DNA of 64,000 nucleotides from Solwaraspora sp. WMMD791 (GCF_029581195.1 NZ_CP120737.1:1240001-1304000); one strand, 5' to 3'. Numbered from the stretch's first letter, positions 49,660 to 58,125 are shown. Program-made: numbers and translations. Notes: generated from the letters alone by a model not told the origin.

Positions 49660-49790
49660 ACCGCGATCGTACGCAGCCGACCGCGGCGGCGTACCGGCCA
49701 CAAGTACGACGAGCGGCCCCGTCCAACGGCGGGGTCGACGCCGGCCCGCGCGGCGATGACCGCTCGCCGCGCCGCCGCGACGATCGAGCC

Positions 49791-50537
49791 ATGTCCACAC
49801 CCGTACCGGATCCACGGTCGATGCCCCAGCCCACCGTCCGCACCGTCGCCGGCCGTTGCGCCCCTGCCAACTGGCTGATCCCCACCGGGCTGGTGCTGCT
49901 CAGCCTCGTGCCGGTGGTCGCCGGCAGCCTGCGACTGGCCGAGCTGGTCGGCGGGCCGCCCATCGTGCCCGACGGCGACCGGGTCACCGCTGCCCCGGTG
50001 GCGCTGGTGACGCACATCGTCAGCGTCACCATTTTCAGCCTCGTCGGGGCGTTCCAGTTCGCGCCGGGTCTGCGGCGACGCCACCGGGCCTGGCACCGGG
50101 CCGCCGGGCGGGTCCTGGTTGTCTGTGGGTTGCTCACCGCCGGGACCGGCCTGTGGCTGACCCTGTTCCTGCCGCCGGCGGCGGTCGACAGCGAGCTGCT
50201 GGTCGCCATCCGGGTGGTGGTGAGTGTGGCGATGGCGGCGTGCGTCGGGGTCGGTTTCCGCGCGGTCCGGCGCCGCGACTTCGCCGCGCACCGGGCCTGG
50301 ATGATCCGGGGGTACGCGATCGGGATGGGTGCGGGCACCCAGTTCTTCACCCAGATGGCCTGGCTGGCCGTGGTCGGCCCGGTGACGGCGTCGGGCCGGA
50401 CCGGCACCATGGCCGCCGGTTGGCTGATCAACGTGGTGGTGGCGGAGTGGGTCGTCCGGCGTCGCGCCGCCGGCCCTCGCCGACGACGCGACGCGGTACG
50501 GGTCAGCGGATCCGCTCGACCACGACCCGCCGGATGA
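49791..50537 (+). CDS. DUF2306-like membrane protein
   Basis: A 248-aa protein with six or seven hydrophobic segments. The family pattern is conserved: HIVSVTIFSLVGAFQFAPGLRRR, then HRAAGRVLVVCGLLT and RRDFAAHRAWMIRGYAIG. His residues in these motifs resemble haem or quinone sites of small cytochrome-like proteins, but the function is not established. ATG 49791 is divergent from the two-component system. The 3' end overlaps the convergent secreted-protein gene by 35 bases. Confidence 0.8.
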   Translation: MSTPVPDPRSMPQPTVRTVAGRCAPANWLIPTGLVLLSLVPVVAGSLRLAELVGGPPIVPDGDRVTAAPVALVTHIVSVTIFSLVGAFQFAPGLRRRHRAWHRAAGRVLVVCGLLTAGTGLWLTLFLPPAAVDSELLVAIRVVVSVAMAACVGVGFRAVRRRDFAAHRAWMIRGYAIGMGAGTQFFTQMAWLAVVGPVTASGRTGTMAAGWLINVVVAEWVVRRRAAGPRRRRDAVRVSGSARPRPAG

Positions 50538-51138
50538 CGAACTTGCCCGGTTCCCGGACCTGTTCGAAGGCGGCGTCGTTGAGCAGCACGCAACTGGCCG
50601 ACGGGCTGGTCACCGTGACGGTGATGCTCCGGTCGTTGTCGAGGTTGGTCACCTTGAGCACGGTGCCGATCGGGAAGGTGCCGCTGGAGGCGGCCGGGGC
50701 GGCGTCCTCGTTGAACAGGGTCACCGTCGAGCCGGCGCAGACGACCTCACCGGTCCCGGGCGCACCGGTGTCCGGCGCGGCACCGGAGTCCGTACCGCTG
50801 GGTGGTGCTGGCTGCGGCGCCGCCGGGGTGGTCGGTGCCGCGACCGGGGCACCGGCCTGCACGTCGGCAGTGCAGCCGGCGGCGGCCCGCCGCTGCTGGA
50901 TCAGGTCGACGACGGCCTGCCGGTTGGCGATCCGGTCGGCGGACAGGGCGTCCGGGTTGGCCCGCTGGTCGGCGATGAAGGTGAGGTTGTTGCGCAGCGC
51001 GGTGTCCAGTCCGTCGCAGTTCTCCCCCGCGTTGCCCAGCCCGGTGCCGACCGCCAGCCCGCCGCCGAGCAGGGCGGCAGCCGCCACCCCGATGAACACC
51101 TTGCGCGCCCGTCCGCTTCTGACGTCCCACCCGTACAT
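50503..51138 (-). CDS. Secreted or anchored hypothetical protein with Cys-bounded helical domain
   Basis: A 211-aa protein. A basic stretch and a hydrophobic helix (about 12-34, KVFIGVAAAALLGGGLAVG) make a signal peptide or anchor. A helical segment follows, bounded by cysteines (ENCDGLD ... RRAAAGC), then an Ala/Pro-rich linker and a beta-rich C-terminal part with two more Cys (VVCAGS, SASCVLL). The Cys-helices-Cys layout resembles the repeats of the secreted protein at 29278-30123. GAGGAGCGGGTGC supports ATG 51138. Function unknown. Confidence 0.72.
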   Translation of the reverse strand: MYGWDVRSGRARKVFIGVAAAALLGGGLAVGTGLGNAGENCDGLDTALRNNLTFIADQRANPDALSADRIANRQAVVDLIQQRRAAAGCTADVQAGAPVAAPTTPAAPQPAPPSGTDSGAAPDTGAPGTGEVVCAGSTVTLFNEDAAPAASSGTFPIGTVLKVTNLDNDRSITVTVTSPSASCVLLNDAAFEQVREPGKFVIRRVVVERIR

Positions 51139-51279
51139 GCACCCGCTCCTCTCGTCGCGCCGCTGCGCGATCGCAGCCCACCGACCGGTACGGGTGGCGA
51201 CGCCGAGTGGATCTACCGCAGGACTGAAGTTTTGCTTAAGAATCCTCACAGAAGCGACGGCGGTGCCCGCCGCAGCGGT

Positions 51280-51498
51280 CTATCGGCCGGCGGGGGCCCG
51301 CACTACCAGGCGGTCCAGCAGGTCACGGCTGGCGGCGGCCACGGCGGCCACCGCCGCCTCGAACGCTTCGGCGTTGTGTGCGGCCGGCTGCCGGAAACCG
51401 GAGATCTTCCGTACGTACTGTAGGGCGGCGGCCTCGATGTCGGCGTCGGTCACGTCCGGGGTGTACGGCTCACGCAACGTCTTGATGCTTCGGCACAT
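51280..51498 (-). CDS. DUF2277 family protein
   Basis: A 72-aa protein starting with the family signature MCRSIKTLREPYTPDVTDAD, then AALQYVRKISGFRQPA. DUF2277 members are small, widespread in actinobacteria and of unknown function; the early Cys and the Arg-rich helix are conserved. ATG 51498 was used because the family begins there, although an ATG three codons earlier is open. It is divergent from the TetR gene. Confidence 0.85.
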   Translation of the reverse strand: MCRSIKTLREPYTPDVTDADIEAAALQYVRKISGFRQPAAHNAEAFEAAVAAVAAASRDLLDRLVVRAPAGR

Positions 51499-51541
51499 GC
51501 GTTCCATCGTGCCTCAGTCGGCGTCGCCGCGGGGACCCGAG

Positions 51542-51582
51542 TTGACAACATTGGCTAATGCTATTAGCTTTCAAGCTATGCT
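51542..51582 (+). promoter_or_regulatory. Promoter with overlapping operator-like dyads before the tetR gene
   Basis: A TTGACA at 51542-51547 and TAGCTT at 51565-51570 are 17 bases apart. Overlapping the -10 are three perfect dyads: GCTAAT-GCT-ATTAGC (51554-51568), AGCTT-TC-AAGCT (51566-51577) and AAGC-TAT-GCTT (51574-51584 approximately). This is the expected layout for an autoregulated repressor. Confidence 0.65.
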
Positions 51583-51605
51583 TGGTAGCTCGACATCCCG
51601 CGCCG

Positions 51606-52175
51606 GTGGCCGACGTGCCTAGGGTCGGCCTCACCCCGGACGCCCTGGTGGACGCCGCGATCGCCCACATCGACGAGCACGGCCTCGACGCGCTGACGCT
51701 CAACGCGCTCGCCGGCCGGGTCGGTGTCGCCGCCCCGTCGCTCTACAAGCACGTCGGCGGCGGGCTCACCGAGCTGCGCGCCCTCGTCGCCGTACGGGTG
51801 ATCGACGAGGTCGCCGACGAACTCACCCGGCACACCCTCGGTCTGAGCCGCGACGCCGCCGTCGCCGCGCTGATGCGGGCCAGTCGCGGCTACGTCCGCC
51901 GGCACCCGGCCCGCTGGGCGGCGATGCCCGCCGACCCGCTGAGCCAGCCGGCCACGGCCGCCGCCGGCACCCGGCTGCTGGAGGTGTTCCTCGCCGTACT
52001 GCGCGGGTACGGGCTGGACCCGGCCACGACGGTCCACGCCACCCGCTGCCTGCGAGCGACCGTGCACGGCTTCGTCGCGCTGGAGGTCGCCGGCGGCTTC
52101 GGCCTTCCGGAGGACCTGGAGCAGACGTACGACCGGCTCATCGCCATGGTCGTCGCGAGCCTGCCGCGCGGCTGA
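51606..52175 (+). CDS. TetR-family transcriptional regulator
   Basis: A 189-aa regulator. The N-terminal helix-turn-helix reads ALTLNALAGRVGVAAPSLYKHV, and the C-terminal ligand domain is of the WHG/TetR_C type (RATVHGFVALEVAGGFGLPED). The open frame extends upstream into the promoter, so the start is one of two GTGs (51606 or 51615); 51606 is used. It probably represses its own promoter and perhaps the divergent DUF2277 gene. The ligand is unknown. Confidence 0.88.
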   Translation: MADVPRVGLTPDALVDAAIAHIDEHGLDALTLNALAGRVGVAAPSLYKHVGGGLTELRALVAVRVIDEVADELTRHTLGLSRDAAVAALMRASRGYVRRHPARWAAMPADPLSQPATAAAGTRLLEVFLAVLRGYGLDPATTVHATRCLRATVHGFVALEVAGGFGLPEDLEQTYDRLIAMVVASLPRG

Positions 52176-52214
52176 GCGGGGCCCTCGTTGCCGTTCCACA
52201 CGGGGCCGATGCCC

Positions 52215-52234
52215 GGCCCGGTGGCGACCGGGCC
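52215..52234. terminator. Bidirectional hairpin between tetR and cobB
   Basis: A perfect 8-bp stem (GGCCCGGT / ACCGGGCC) with loop GGCG lies between the convergent stops, directly at the cobB 3' end. There is no T-run. Confidence 0.55.
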
Positions 52235-52237
52235 GCG

Positions 52238-53632
52238 TCACCGACGGCGCGCGGCGGCGACCAGCCGGGCCGCGATCTGCGGCCGCGCCGCCCAGTGCAG
52301 ATGCAGGTACGACGCGTGCACCCCGGCGGCCACGAAACCCTCCGGCGCGCCCCCACGCCATCCCCACGCCGCCGTCACGCCGGCTCGCGGCGTCACCTCG
52401 GTTCGGTGGAACTCGTGTCCGGTCAGCCGGCTGCCGACCGGCACCGCGACGTTGTCGGTCAACGCCACCGCGTCGCGGTAGCCGAGGGTCAGCCGGGGCG
52501 TCATCCGGGCGTCCGCCGGCAGCACCCCGCACATCGGAGCACCATCGAGGGTGCGGCACAACCACAGCAGACCGGCACATTCGGCGACGACCGGTGCTCC
52601 GCTGGCGGCGACCGCCGCCACCTGCGAGCGCAACCCGGCGTTGGCGGTCAGCTCACCGGCGTACACCTCGGGGAAGCCACCGCCGACGACCAGCGCCGCC
52701 GTGCCGGCGGGCAGTCGCTCGTCGCGGACCGGATCGACGGTACGCACCTCGGCGCCGGCCGCTGTCAGCAGCTCCACGGTCTCCGGGTAGCCGAAGCTGA
52801 ACGCCGGGCCGGCGGCGACCGCGACGACCGGCCGGTGACCGGCCGGGACCGGCTGCCCGCCGGCACCCGACCCGGCACCACCGTCGGGGTCGGCGACACG
52901 GACGGCCGCTGTCGGGGACCATACGTCGGACGCCAGCATGGGTGCGCGGCGCGCCACCGCCGCCACGGCGTCCAGGTCCACCGACGCGGCGACCAGTGCC
53001 GCCAACGCCTCGACCGAGGCGCGCGCCTCGACGGTGCGTTCGACCGCCGGCACCAGACCCAGGTGCCGCGACGGGGTGTCGACCGACGGCTGTCGACGCA
53101 GCACCCCGAGCACCGGGGTGCCGACCTCCTCACAGGCGTCCCGCAGGACCTGCGCGTGCCGGTCGGAGCCGACCCGGTTGAGGATCACCCCGGCGATGTG
53201 GACCTGACCGAACGACCGGAAGCCGTGCACCAGGGCGGCCACCGACCGGCTCTGCCCGGCCGCGTCGACGACCAGCAGCACGGGCGCGGCCAGCAGCGCG
53301 GCGACGTGCGCGGTGGAGCCGACGTCACCGGCGCCCACCCGGCCGTCGTAGAGGCCCATCACGCCTTCGATCACGGCCAGGTCGACGCCGGCGGCACCAT
53401 GGGCGAACAACGGCGCGACGAGGTCCTCGCCGACCAGCACCGGATCCAGGTTGCGGCCCGGCCGACCGGCGGCGAGCGCGTGGTAGCCGGGATCGATGTA
53501 GTCCGGGCCGACCTTGAACCCGGCGACCCGGACCCCGCGGGCGGCGAAGGCGGCGAGCAGCCCCGTGGCCACCGTCGTCTTGCCGTGGCCGGATCCGGGG
53601 GCGGCGATCACCACCCGGGGTACGGCTACCAC
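52238..53632 (-). CDS. cobB: CobB, (hydrogeno)byrinate a,c-diamide synthase
   Basis: A 464-aa glutamine amidotransferase that amidates the a and c acetates using ATP. The N-terminal P-loop is APGSGHGKTTVATGL, followed by FKVGPDYIDPGYH and IEGVMGLYDG. The C-terminal GATase domain has the nucleophile Cys in AECAGLLWLC and a His in GHEFHRTEV. GTG 53632 overlaps the end of cobO by seven bases. It is last in the chelatase-cobO-cobB operon. Confidence 0.95.
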   Translation of the reverse strand: MVAVPRVVIAAPGSGHGKTTVATGLLAAFAARGVRVAGFKVGPDYIDPGYHALAAGRPGRNLDPVLVGEDLVAPLFAHGAAGVDLAVIEGVMGLYDGRVGAGDVGSTAHVAALLAAPVLLVVDAAGQSRSVAALVHGFRSFGQVHIAGVILNRVGSDRHAQVLRDACEEVGTPVLGVLRRQPSVDTPSRHLGLVPAVERTVEARASVEALAALVAASVDLDAVAAVARRAPMLASDVWSPTAAVRVADPDGGAGSGAGGQPVPAGHRPVVAVAAGPAFSFGYPETVELLTAAGAEVRTVDPVRDERLPAGTAALVVGGGFPEVYAGELTANAGLRSQVAAVAASGAPVVAECAGLLWLCRTLDGAPMCGVLPADARMTPRLTLGYRDAVALTDNVAVPVGSRLTGHEFHRTEVTPRAGVTAAWGWRGGAPEGFVAAGVHASYLHLHWAARPQIAARLVAAARRR

Positions 53633-54228
53633 TCGATGCCCTGCTGGCCCTTGCGCCCGGCGTCCATCGGATGCTTGACCTTGGTCATCTCGGTCACCAG
53701 GTCGGCGAGGTCGATCAGCTCCGGTGCGGCGTTGCGCCCGGTGATCACCACATGCTGGCTGCCCGGCCGCTCCCGCAGCACCGACACCACCTCGGCGACG
53801 TCGATCCACCCCCAGGTCATCGGATAGGTGAACTCGTCCAGCACGTAGAACCGGTACGCCTCGGCGGCCAGGTCCCGACGGATCTGCGCCCAGCCCTCGG
53901 CGGCCTCGGCGGCGTGGTCGCGCTCCGCGCCGGGGCGCTGGATCCAGGACCAGCCCTCCCCCATCTTGTGCCAGGTCACCGGTGCCCCACGGCCCGACTC
54001 ACCGAGGGTACGCAGGGCCGCCTCCTCGCCTACCTTCCACTTCGGAGACTTGACGAACTGGTAGACGACCACCGGCCAGCCGGCCGACCAGGCCCGCAGC
54101 GCCATGCCGAACGCCGCCGTCGACTTGCCCTTACCTGGCCCGGTGTGCACCGCAAGCACCGGCTGGCGACGCCGGGCCCGGGTGGTCAGCCCGTCGTCGG
54201 GGACATGTTCCGGTCTCCCCTGTGGCAT
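53626..54228 (-). CDS. cobO: CobO, corrinoid adenosyltransferase
   Basis: A 200-aa CobA/CobO-type ATP:cob(I)alamin adenosyltransferase. P-loop VHTGPGKGKSTAAFGMALRA near residue 28, then VVYQFVKSPKWKVGE, YRFYVLDEFTYPMTWGW and VVITGRNAAPELIDLADLVTEM. It adds the upper adenosyl ligand, the form bound by CarH-type sensors and by the riboswitches. The ATG shares one base with the stop of the chelatase gene (TGATG). Confidence 0.96.
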   Translation of the reverse strand: MPQGRPEHVPDDGLTTRARRRQPVLAVHTGPGKGKSTAAFGMALRAWSAGWPVVVYQFVKSPKWKVGEEAALRTLGESGRGAPVTWHKMGEGWSWIQRPGAERDHAAEAAEGWAQIRRDLAAEAYRFYVLDEFTYPMTWGWIDVAEVVSVLRERPGSQHVVITGRNAAPELIDLADLVTEMTKVKHPMDAGRKGQQGIEW

Positions 54229-56231
54229 CAGGCAGCCCTCCGCCGGTCGTGGACACCCGGACCCGTCGCCGACAACGCGGCCAGCGGCAGCCACTGTGCG
54301 GTGAAGCCGGCGGCGAGCCGGCGCGCCAGCCCGAGCCGCACCGGGCCGGCCTCGCAGTCGAGCACCACCATCGGGGTGCCGGCGAGCAACGGCGCCAGCG
54401 TCATCGGGTCCGGGCCGCTGGTCGCCCGCCCGTCGGTGACCAGCAGGACCAGCGGCCGGCGACGCGGATCCCGGCGGCGCTCGGCGGTGACGGTGGCCGC
54501 GGCGACGCGCAACCCGGCGGCGATCGGGGTACGCCCCCCGGTGCGCAGCTGCGCCAACCGGGTGACGGCGACCCCGTGGCTGCTGGTCGGCGGCAGGACC
54601 AGGTCGGCACCGGCGCCCCGGAAGGTGATCATCCCGACCCGGTCGCGCCGGTGGTACGCGTCGCGCAGCAACGACAGCACGGCGGTCTTGACCACGCTCA
54701 TCCGGTGCCGTGCCGCCATCGAACCCGAGGCGTCGACCACGAACAGGATCAGGTTCGCCTCCGTGCCGACGAAGCGGGCCTGACGCAGGTCGGCGGAGAC
54801 GATCCGCCGGCCACCACGCGACGCGGTGGCGCGTACCGTCGCCGGCAGATGCACGGCCGATACCCGCCCGGTCGGTGCCGTGGCGCCCACCACCCTGCCC
54901 CGGTCCGCGTGGGCGGCCGACCGCCGGCCGGGCGTGCCGCCATCGCCGAGTCCGGGCAGCCGCAGCGTCCGGGGCCGGTACGCCGGACCGGCCGCCGCCG
55001 GCGCCGGACCGGCCTCCGCCGAACCGTCCGGGCCGGTAGCCGAACCACCGGCGCTGTCGTCGTCGCGGCGGGCACCCTCCTGACCGTCGCGGCGCTGACC
55101 GTCACGGCCGTCACCGCGGCCGTCGCCCGCCTGCGGTGGAGGTCCGTCCGCGCTGGTCGGCGGCCTACCGTCCGGCGGTGCGGGAGGTCCCGGGGGCGGT
55201 GCGGGGTCCGGGTCGTCGTCGGGACACTCGTCACGCAACACCTCGTCGAGACGCTGTGCGTCGGCACCGGGCGGATCCAGCGGATCCCGTCGCCGCCGGT
55301 GCGGCAGGGCCAGCCGGGCGGCGTCGGCGACCTCCGCGGCCGTGACCGCCGGCAGGCCACGCCAGGCGGCCAGGGCCACGGCGGCACGGGCCATCACGAT
55401 GTCCGCCCGCAGCCCGTCCACCTGGTACGCGAGGCAGATCCGGGCGATCCGGTCGATCTCGGCGTCCGGTAGGGTCACCGCCGGCAGGGCGGCCCGTGCC
55501 GCGCGTACCCGTCGTGCGAGTTGATCGTCGGCGGACCGCCAGTGGGCCGCGAAGGCCGCCGGGTCGGCCTCGTAGGCCAGCCGGCGGCGGACCACCTCGG
55601 CCCGGTCGGCCACCTCGGTCGGCGCGGTCACCGACACGACCAGGCCGAAGCGGTCCAGCAGCTGCGGACGCGGCTCCCCCTCCTCCGGGTTCATCGTGCC
55701 GACCAGCAGGAACCGGGCGGCGTGGCTGACCGACACCCCGTCGCGTTCGACGTGTGCGCGGCCCATCGCCGCCGCGTCCAGCAGCAGGTCGACCAGGTGG
55801 TCCGGCAGCAGGTTGACCTCGTCGACATAGAGCAGGCCACGGTGGGCGGCGGCGAGCAGTCCCGGCTCGTACGCCTTCACCCCGGCGCTGAGCACCCGCT
55901 GGATGTCCAAGGTCCCGACCACCCGGTCCTCGGTGGCCCCGACCGGCAACTCGACCAGGGCCGCCGGCCCGCCCCGGGCGGTGATCGGCGCGGTGTGCGG
56001 GCCGTCCGGGCAGGTCGGGTCGACGGCGATCGGATCGCAGCCGAACCGGCAGCCGGCGACCCGGTCGACCGGCGGCAGCAGGCCGGCCAGGGCCCGGACC
56101 ATCGTCGACTTCGCGGTGCCCTTCTCGCCACGGATCAGCACCCCGCCGATACCGGGGTGCGCCGCCGCCAGCAGCAGGGCCTGCCGCAACTCGGGCAGGC
56201 CCACGATGGCGGTGAACGGGTACGCCGTCAT
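54228..56231 (-). CDS. ChlI/ChlD-type (BchI-BchD fusion) chelatase ATPase subunit
   Basis: A 667-aa fusion of a MoxR/ChlI-like AAA+ ATPase (Walker A GEKGTAKSTMV near 35, Walker B GLLYVDEVNLL, sensor LVGTMNPEEGEPRPQLLDRFG) and a C-terminal VWA domain with MIDAS FVVDASGSMAARHRMS. An acidic and Pro/Gly-rich linker (about 340-470) separates them. In actinobacteria this protein takes the place of CobS/CobT and powers cobalt insertion together with CobN. ATG 56231 has a weak ribosome site, which may be the target of the riboswitch upstream. It is first in the operon with cobO and cobB. Confidence 0.92.
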   Translation of the reverse strand: MTAYPFTAIVGLPELRQALLLAAAHPGIGGVLIRGEKGTAKSTMVRALAGLLPPVDRVAGCRFGCDPIAVDPTCPDGPHTAPITARGGPAALVELPVGATEDRVVGTLDIQRVLSAGVKAYEPGLLAAAHRGLLYVDEVNLLPDHLVDLLLDAAAMGRAHVERDGVSVSHAARFLLVGTMNPEEGEPRPQLLDRFGLVVSVTAPTEVADRAEVVRRRLAYEADPAAFAAHWRSADDQLARRVRAARAALPAVTLPDAEIDRIARICLAYQVDGLRADIVMARAAVALAAWRGLPAVTAAEVADAARLALPHRRRRDPLDPPGADAQRLDEVLRDECPDDDPDPAPPPGPPAPPDGRPPTSADGPPPQAGDGRGDGRDGQRRDGQEGARRDDDSAGGSATGPDGSAEAGPAPAAAGPAYRPRTLRLPGLGDGGTPGRRSAAHADRGRVVGATAPTGRVSAVHLPATVRATASRGGRRIVSADLRQARFVGTEANLILFVVDASGSMAARHRMSVVKTAVLSLLRDAYHRRDRVGMITFRGAGADLVLPPTSSHGVAVTRLAQLRTGGRTPIAAGLRVAAATVTAERRRDPRRRPLVLLVTDGRATSGPDPMTLAPLLAGTPMVVLDCEAGPVRLGLARRLAAGFTAQWLPLAALSATGPGVHDRRRAA

Positions 56232-56299
56232 ACCGGGCACCAACTGGTGCGCATGGTGAATCCCTTCCGCGGGTGTCCACGCCCGCGTGCCGGTGGACC

Positions 56300-56460
56300 A
56301 GGGAGCGGCCGGAGTCTCCTGGCTGCCGGATCGACACCACGTCCCGAGCCTTCCCGCCGTCGTGGCAGTGGCTGTCTCATGGGGACGTGACTCCCCGGTC
56401 ACAGTGGCGGGACCGCCCCGGATTCGCACCGGGTTCCTCCGCGTACCGCTCGTGCCGGCC
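56300..56460 (-). promoter_or_regulatory. Cobalamin riboswitch upstream of the chelatase-cobO-cobB operon
   Basis: Read leftward it has GGAACCCGGTGCGAATCCGG, CCCGCCACTGTGACCGGGG, GGCGGGAAGGC and the B12 box GCAGCCAGGAGACTCC (56325-56311 approximately). The aptamer ends about 70 bases before ATG 56231. Confidence 0.95.
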
Positions 56461-56528
56461 ATGCTCCCCTACCGCGAGCGCCACCGTCAATGTGGCGCCG
56501 CTCCCTGCGCTGGTCGTGGCGGTGGGCA

Positions 56529-56558
56529 TTGTCCGGCCGGGCGAACCGGCGGTACGCT
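56529..56558 (+). promoter_or_regulatory. Likely promoter of the cbtB riboswitch transcript
   Basis: TTGTCC (56529-56534) and TACGCT (56553-56558) are 18 bases apart and would start transcription at about 56565, just before the aptamer. Confidence 0.5.
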
Positions 56559-56561
56559 GCG

Positions 56562-56720
56562 CGAGCCACGGTGTTCGGGAAGCCGGTGTGATTCCGGCGT
56601 GGTCCTCGCCACTGTGACCGGGGAGTGTCCGTTCCACCACGCCACTGGGCCGACGACAACGGCTTGGGAAGGCGGGACGGCCGCGACGATCCGGGAGCCA
56701 GGAGACCGGCCGTGGCACGC
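56562..56720 (+). promoter_or_regulatory. Cobalamin riboswitch upstream of cbtB-cbtA
   Basis: Conserved blocks in order: GGGAAGCCGGTGTGATTCCGG is split at 56577-56597, then CGCCACTGTGACCGGGGAG, GCCACTGG, TTGGGAAGGC and the B12 box GAGCCAGGAGACCGGCC (56695-56711). The aptamer ends about 45 bases before ATG 56761. Confidence 0.95.
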
Positions 56721-56760
56721 ACCGCATCGCCACGAGGCATGGACGAGAGGATCACCTGGC

Positions 56761-56961
56761 ATGACTGCACCTTCTGTCGGCGGCGAGGTCACCACCCCCG
56801 CCATCCGCGTACCGCTGGCCGGCTGGCTGCTGGCCGCCGTCGCGGCGGTCGTCATCTACCTGGTCGCGCAGGACAACGGACTGGTGCTGGCCGGCGCCGC
56901 CGAGTTCGTGCACGAGTTCACCCACGACGGCCGGCACGCCCTCGGCGTCCCGTGCCACTGA
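56761..56961 (+). CDS. cbtB: CbtB, cobalt transporter small subunit
   Basis: A 66-aa membrane protein with one transmembrane helix (about 20-38) and the signature C-terminal histidine motif EFVHEFTHDGRHALGVPCH. CbtB was proposed, with CbtA, as a B12-regulated cobalt transporter. The gene is directly behind a cobalamin riboswitch, which fits. ATG 56761 follows GAGAGGATCACC. CbtA follows after 16 bases. Confidence 0.93.
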   Translation: MTAPSVGGEVTTPAIRVPLAGWLLAAVAAVVIYLVAQDNGLVLAGAAEFVHEFTHDGRHALGVPCH

Positions 56962-56977
56962 GCGGGGGTCGGCTCCG

Positions 56978-57736
56978 ATGAGCGGCTACCCGTTCGGCAC
57001 CGTACTGCGTCGTGGTCTGCTCGCCGGGCTCGCCGCCGGGGTGGCCGCAGCGGCGGCGGCCCTGCTGATCGTCGAACCCCGGATCGAATCGGCGCTGGTC
57101 GTCGAGGAGGGCCGGGCCACGCCGGGCGGCGGCGGACACGGCCACGAGGAGGAACTGGTCAGCCGTGGCGTGCAGATCCTCGGTGGACTGGTCGCGACCG
57201 TCGCGGTCGCGGTCTGCCTGGCCGTGATCGTCGCCGTGGTCTTCGGGGCCACCCGGCACCTGCTGCCCGGCCGCGACGACTTCCGCCGGGTCGGACTGCT
57301 GGCCGGGCTCGGCTTCGTCGTGGTGGCGTTGCTGCCGGCCATCCGTTTCCCGGCGAACCCGCCCGGCGTCGGTGACCCCGACACCGTCAACCAACGCACC
57401 GGCCAGTACCTATCGTTCATCGTCGCGGCGGCGGCGGTCACCTGGCTGGCCCTGCTGGTGCACCGGCGGCTGGCCGCCTGGTCACGGCCGACGCCGTACC
57501 GGGCCGTGGCCGCGACCGTCGTCGCCGTCGTCGGCTACACGCTGCTGCTGACGCTCTGGCCGGCGACCGCTGTCGAGGTGCCGGGAGACGTACCGGCGGC
57601 GCTGCTGTGGGAGTTCCGTCTGGCGTCGCTGGCGCAGCTCGCCACGATGTGGACGGTCCTCGGGGTGGTGTTCGGGCTGCTGCTCACCCCGGCCCGGGCC
57701 GACCACCGGCGGCCGATCACCGCCGACGTCGCGTGA
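56978..57736 (+). CDS. cbtA: CbtA family cobalt transporter
   Basis: A 252-aa membrane protein with about six hydrophobic segments and a histidine-rich stretch, GGGGHGHEEELVSRG, after the first, expected to face the cell exterior and bind cobalt. RFPANPPGVGDPDTVNQRTGQY is split by about residue 140 and is a CbtA hallmark. It is the second gene of the riboswitch-controlled operon, and its stop overlaps the start of the [2Fe-2S] protein gene (GTGA). Confidence 0.93.
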   Translation: MSGYPFGTVLRRGLLAGLAAGVAAAAAALLIVEPRIESALVVEEGRATPGGGGHGHEEELVSRGVQILGGLVATVAVAVCLAVIVAVVFGATRHLLPGRDDFRRVGLLAGLGFVVVALLPAIRFPANPPGVGDPDTVNQRTGQYLSFIVAAAAVTWLALLVHRRLAAWSRPTPYRAVAATVVAVVGYTLLLTLWPATAVEVPGDVPAALLWEFRLASLAQLATMWTVLGVVFGLLLTPARADHRRPITADVA

Positions 57737-58125
57737 CGGAGGGCGCCGACGCCGCGCGTACACCACTGGGGCAGTCGGCCCGGATGACGGTCTGCCGGGG
57801 GTGCTGCTGCGGCACCCGGCGCAAGCACCCCGACGTCGACCACGACCGCCAGCTCGACGTTCTACGGACGGCCGGACCAGTACAGGTGTCGGACTGCCTC
57901 AACGCCTGCGAACGGTCCAACGTGGTCGTGGTACGGCCGGCACCCCTGGGCCGCCTGCTCGGGGCCCGGCCGGTCTGGCTCGGCGGGGTGCTCGAGGACG
58001 CGACGTCGTCCGCCGTCGCGCGGTGGGTCACCGCCGGCGGACCGGGGCTGGCCGCGCCACCCGACCAACTCACCGGGCTGCGCTTCGCCGCACCCCGGTG
58101 GGGGAAGCCCACACCACCGTCCTGA
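57733..58125 (+). CDS. Small thioredoxin-like [2Fe-2S] ferredoxin in the cbt operon
   Basis: A 130-aa protein with the cysteine layout of thioredoxin-like [2Fe-2S] proteins: VCRGCCCG near the N-terminus (Cys21, 24, 25, 26) and a later CLNAC (Cys55, Cys59). The last 70 residues (RPAPLGRLLGARPVWLGGVL) fit the fold. GTG 57733 overlaps the cbtA stop; ATG 57784 is an alternative. The extra cysteines could bind metal. Its place in a cobalamin-riboswitch operon suggests an electron donor or cobalt-handling role, for example in cobalt reduction before adenosylation. This is inference. Confidence 0.82.
   Translation: MTEGADAARTPLGQSARMTVCRGCCCGTRRKHPDVDHDRQLDVLRTAGPVQVSDCLNACERSNVVVVRPAPLGRLLGARPVWLGGVLEDATSSAVARWVTAGGPGLAAPPDQLTGLRFAAPRWGKPTPPS

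Noticed and set aside
56232-56462. An N-terminal extension of the chelatase subunit
   Set aside because: It reads through the minus-strand cobalamin riboswitch; the AAA+ domain begins naturally at ATG 56231.
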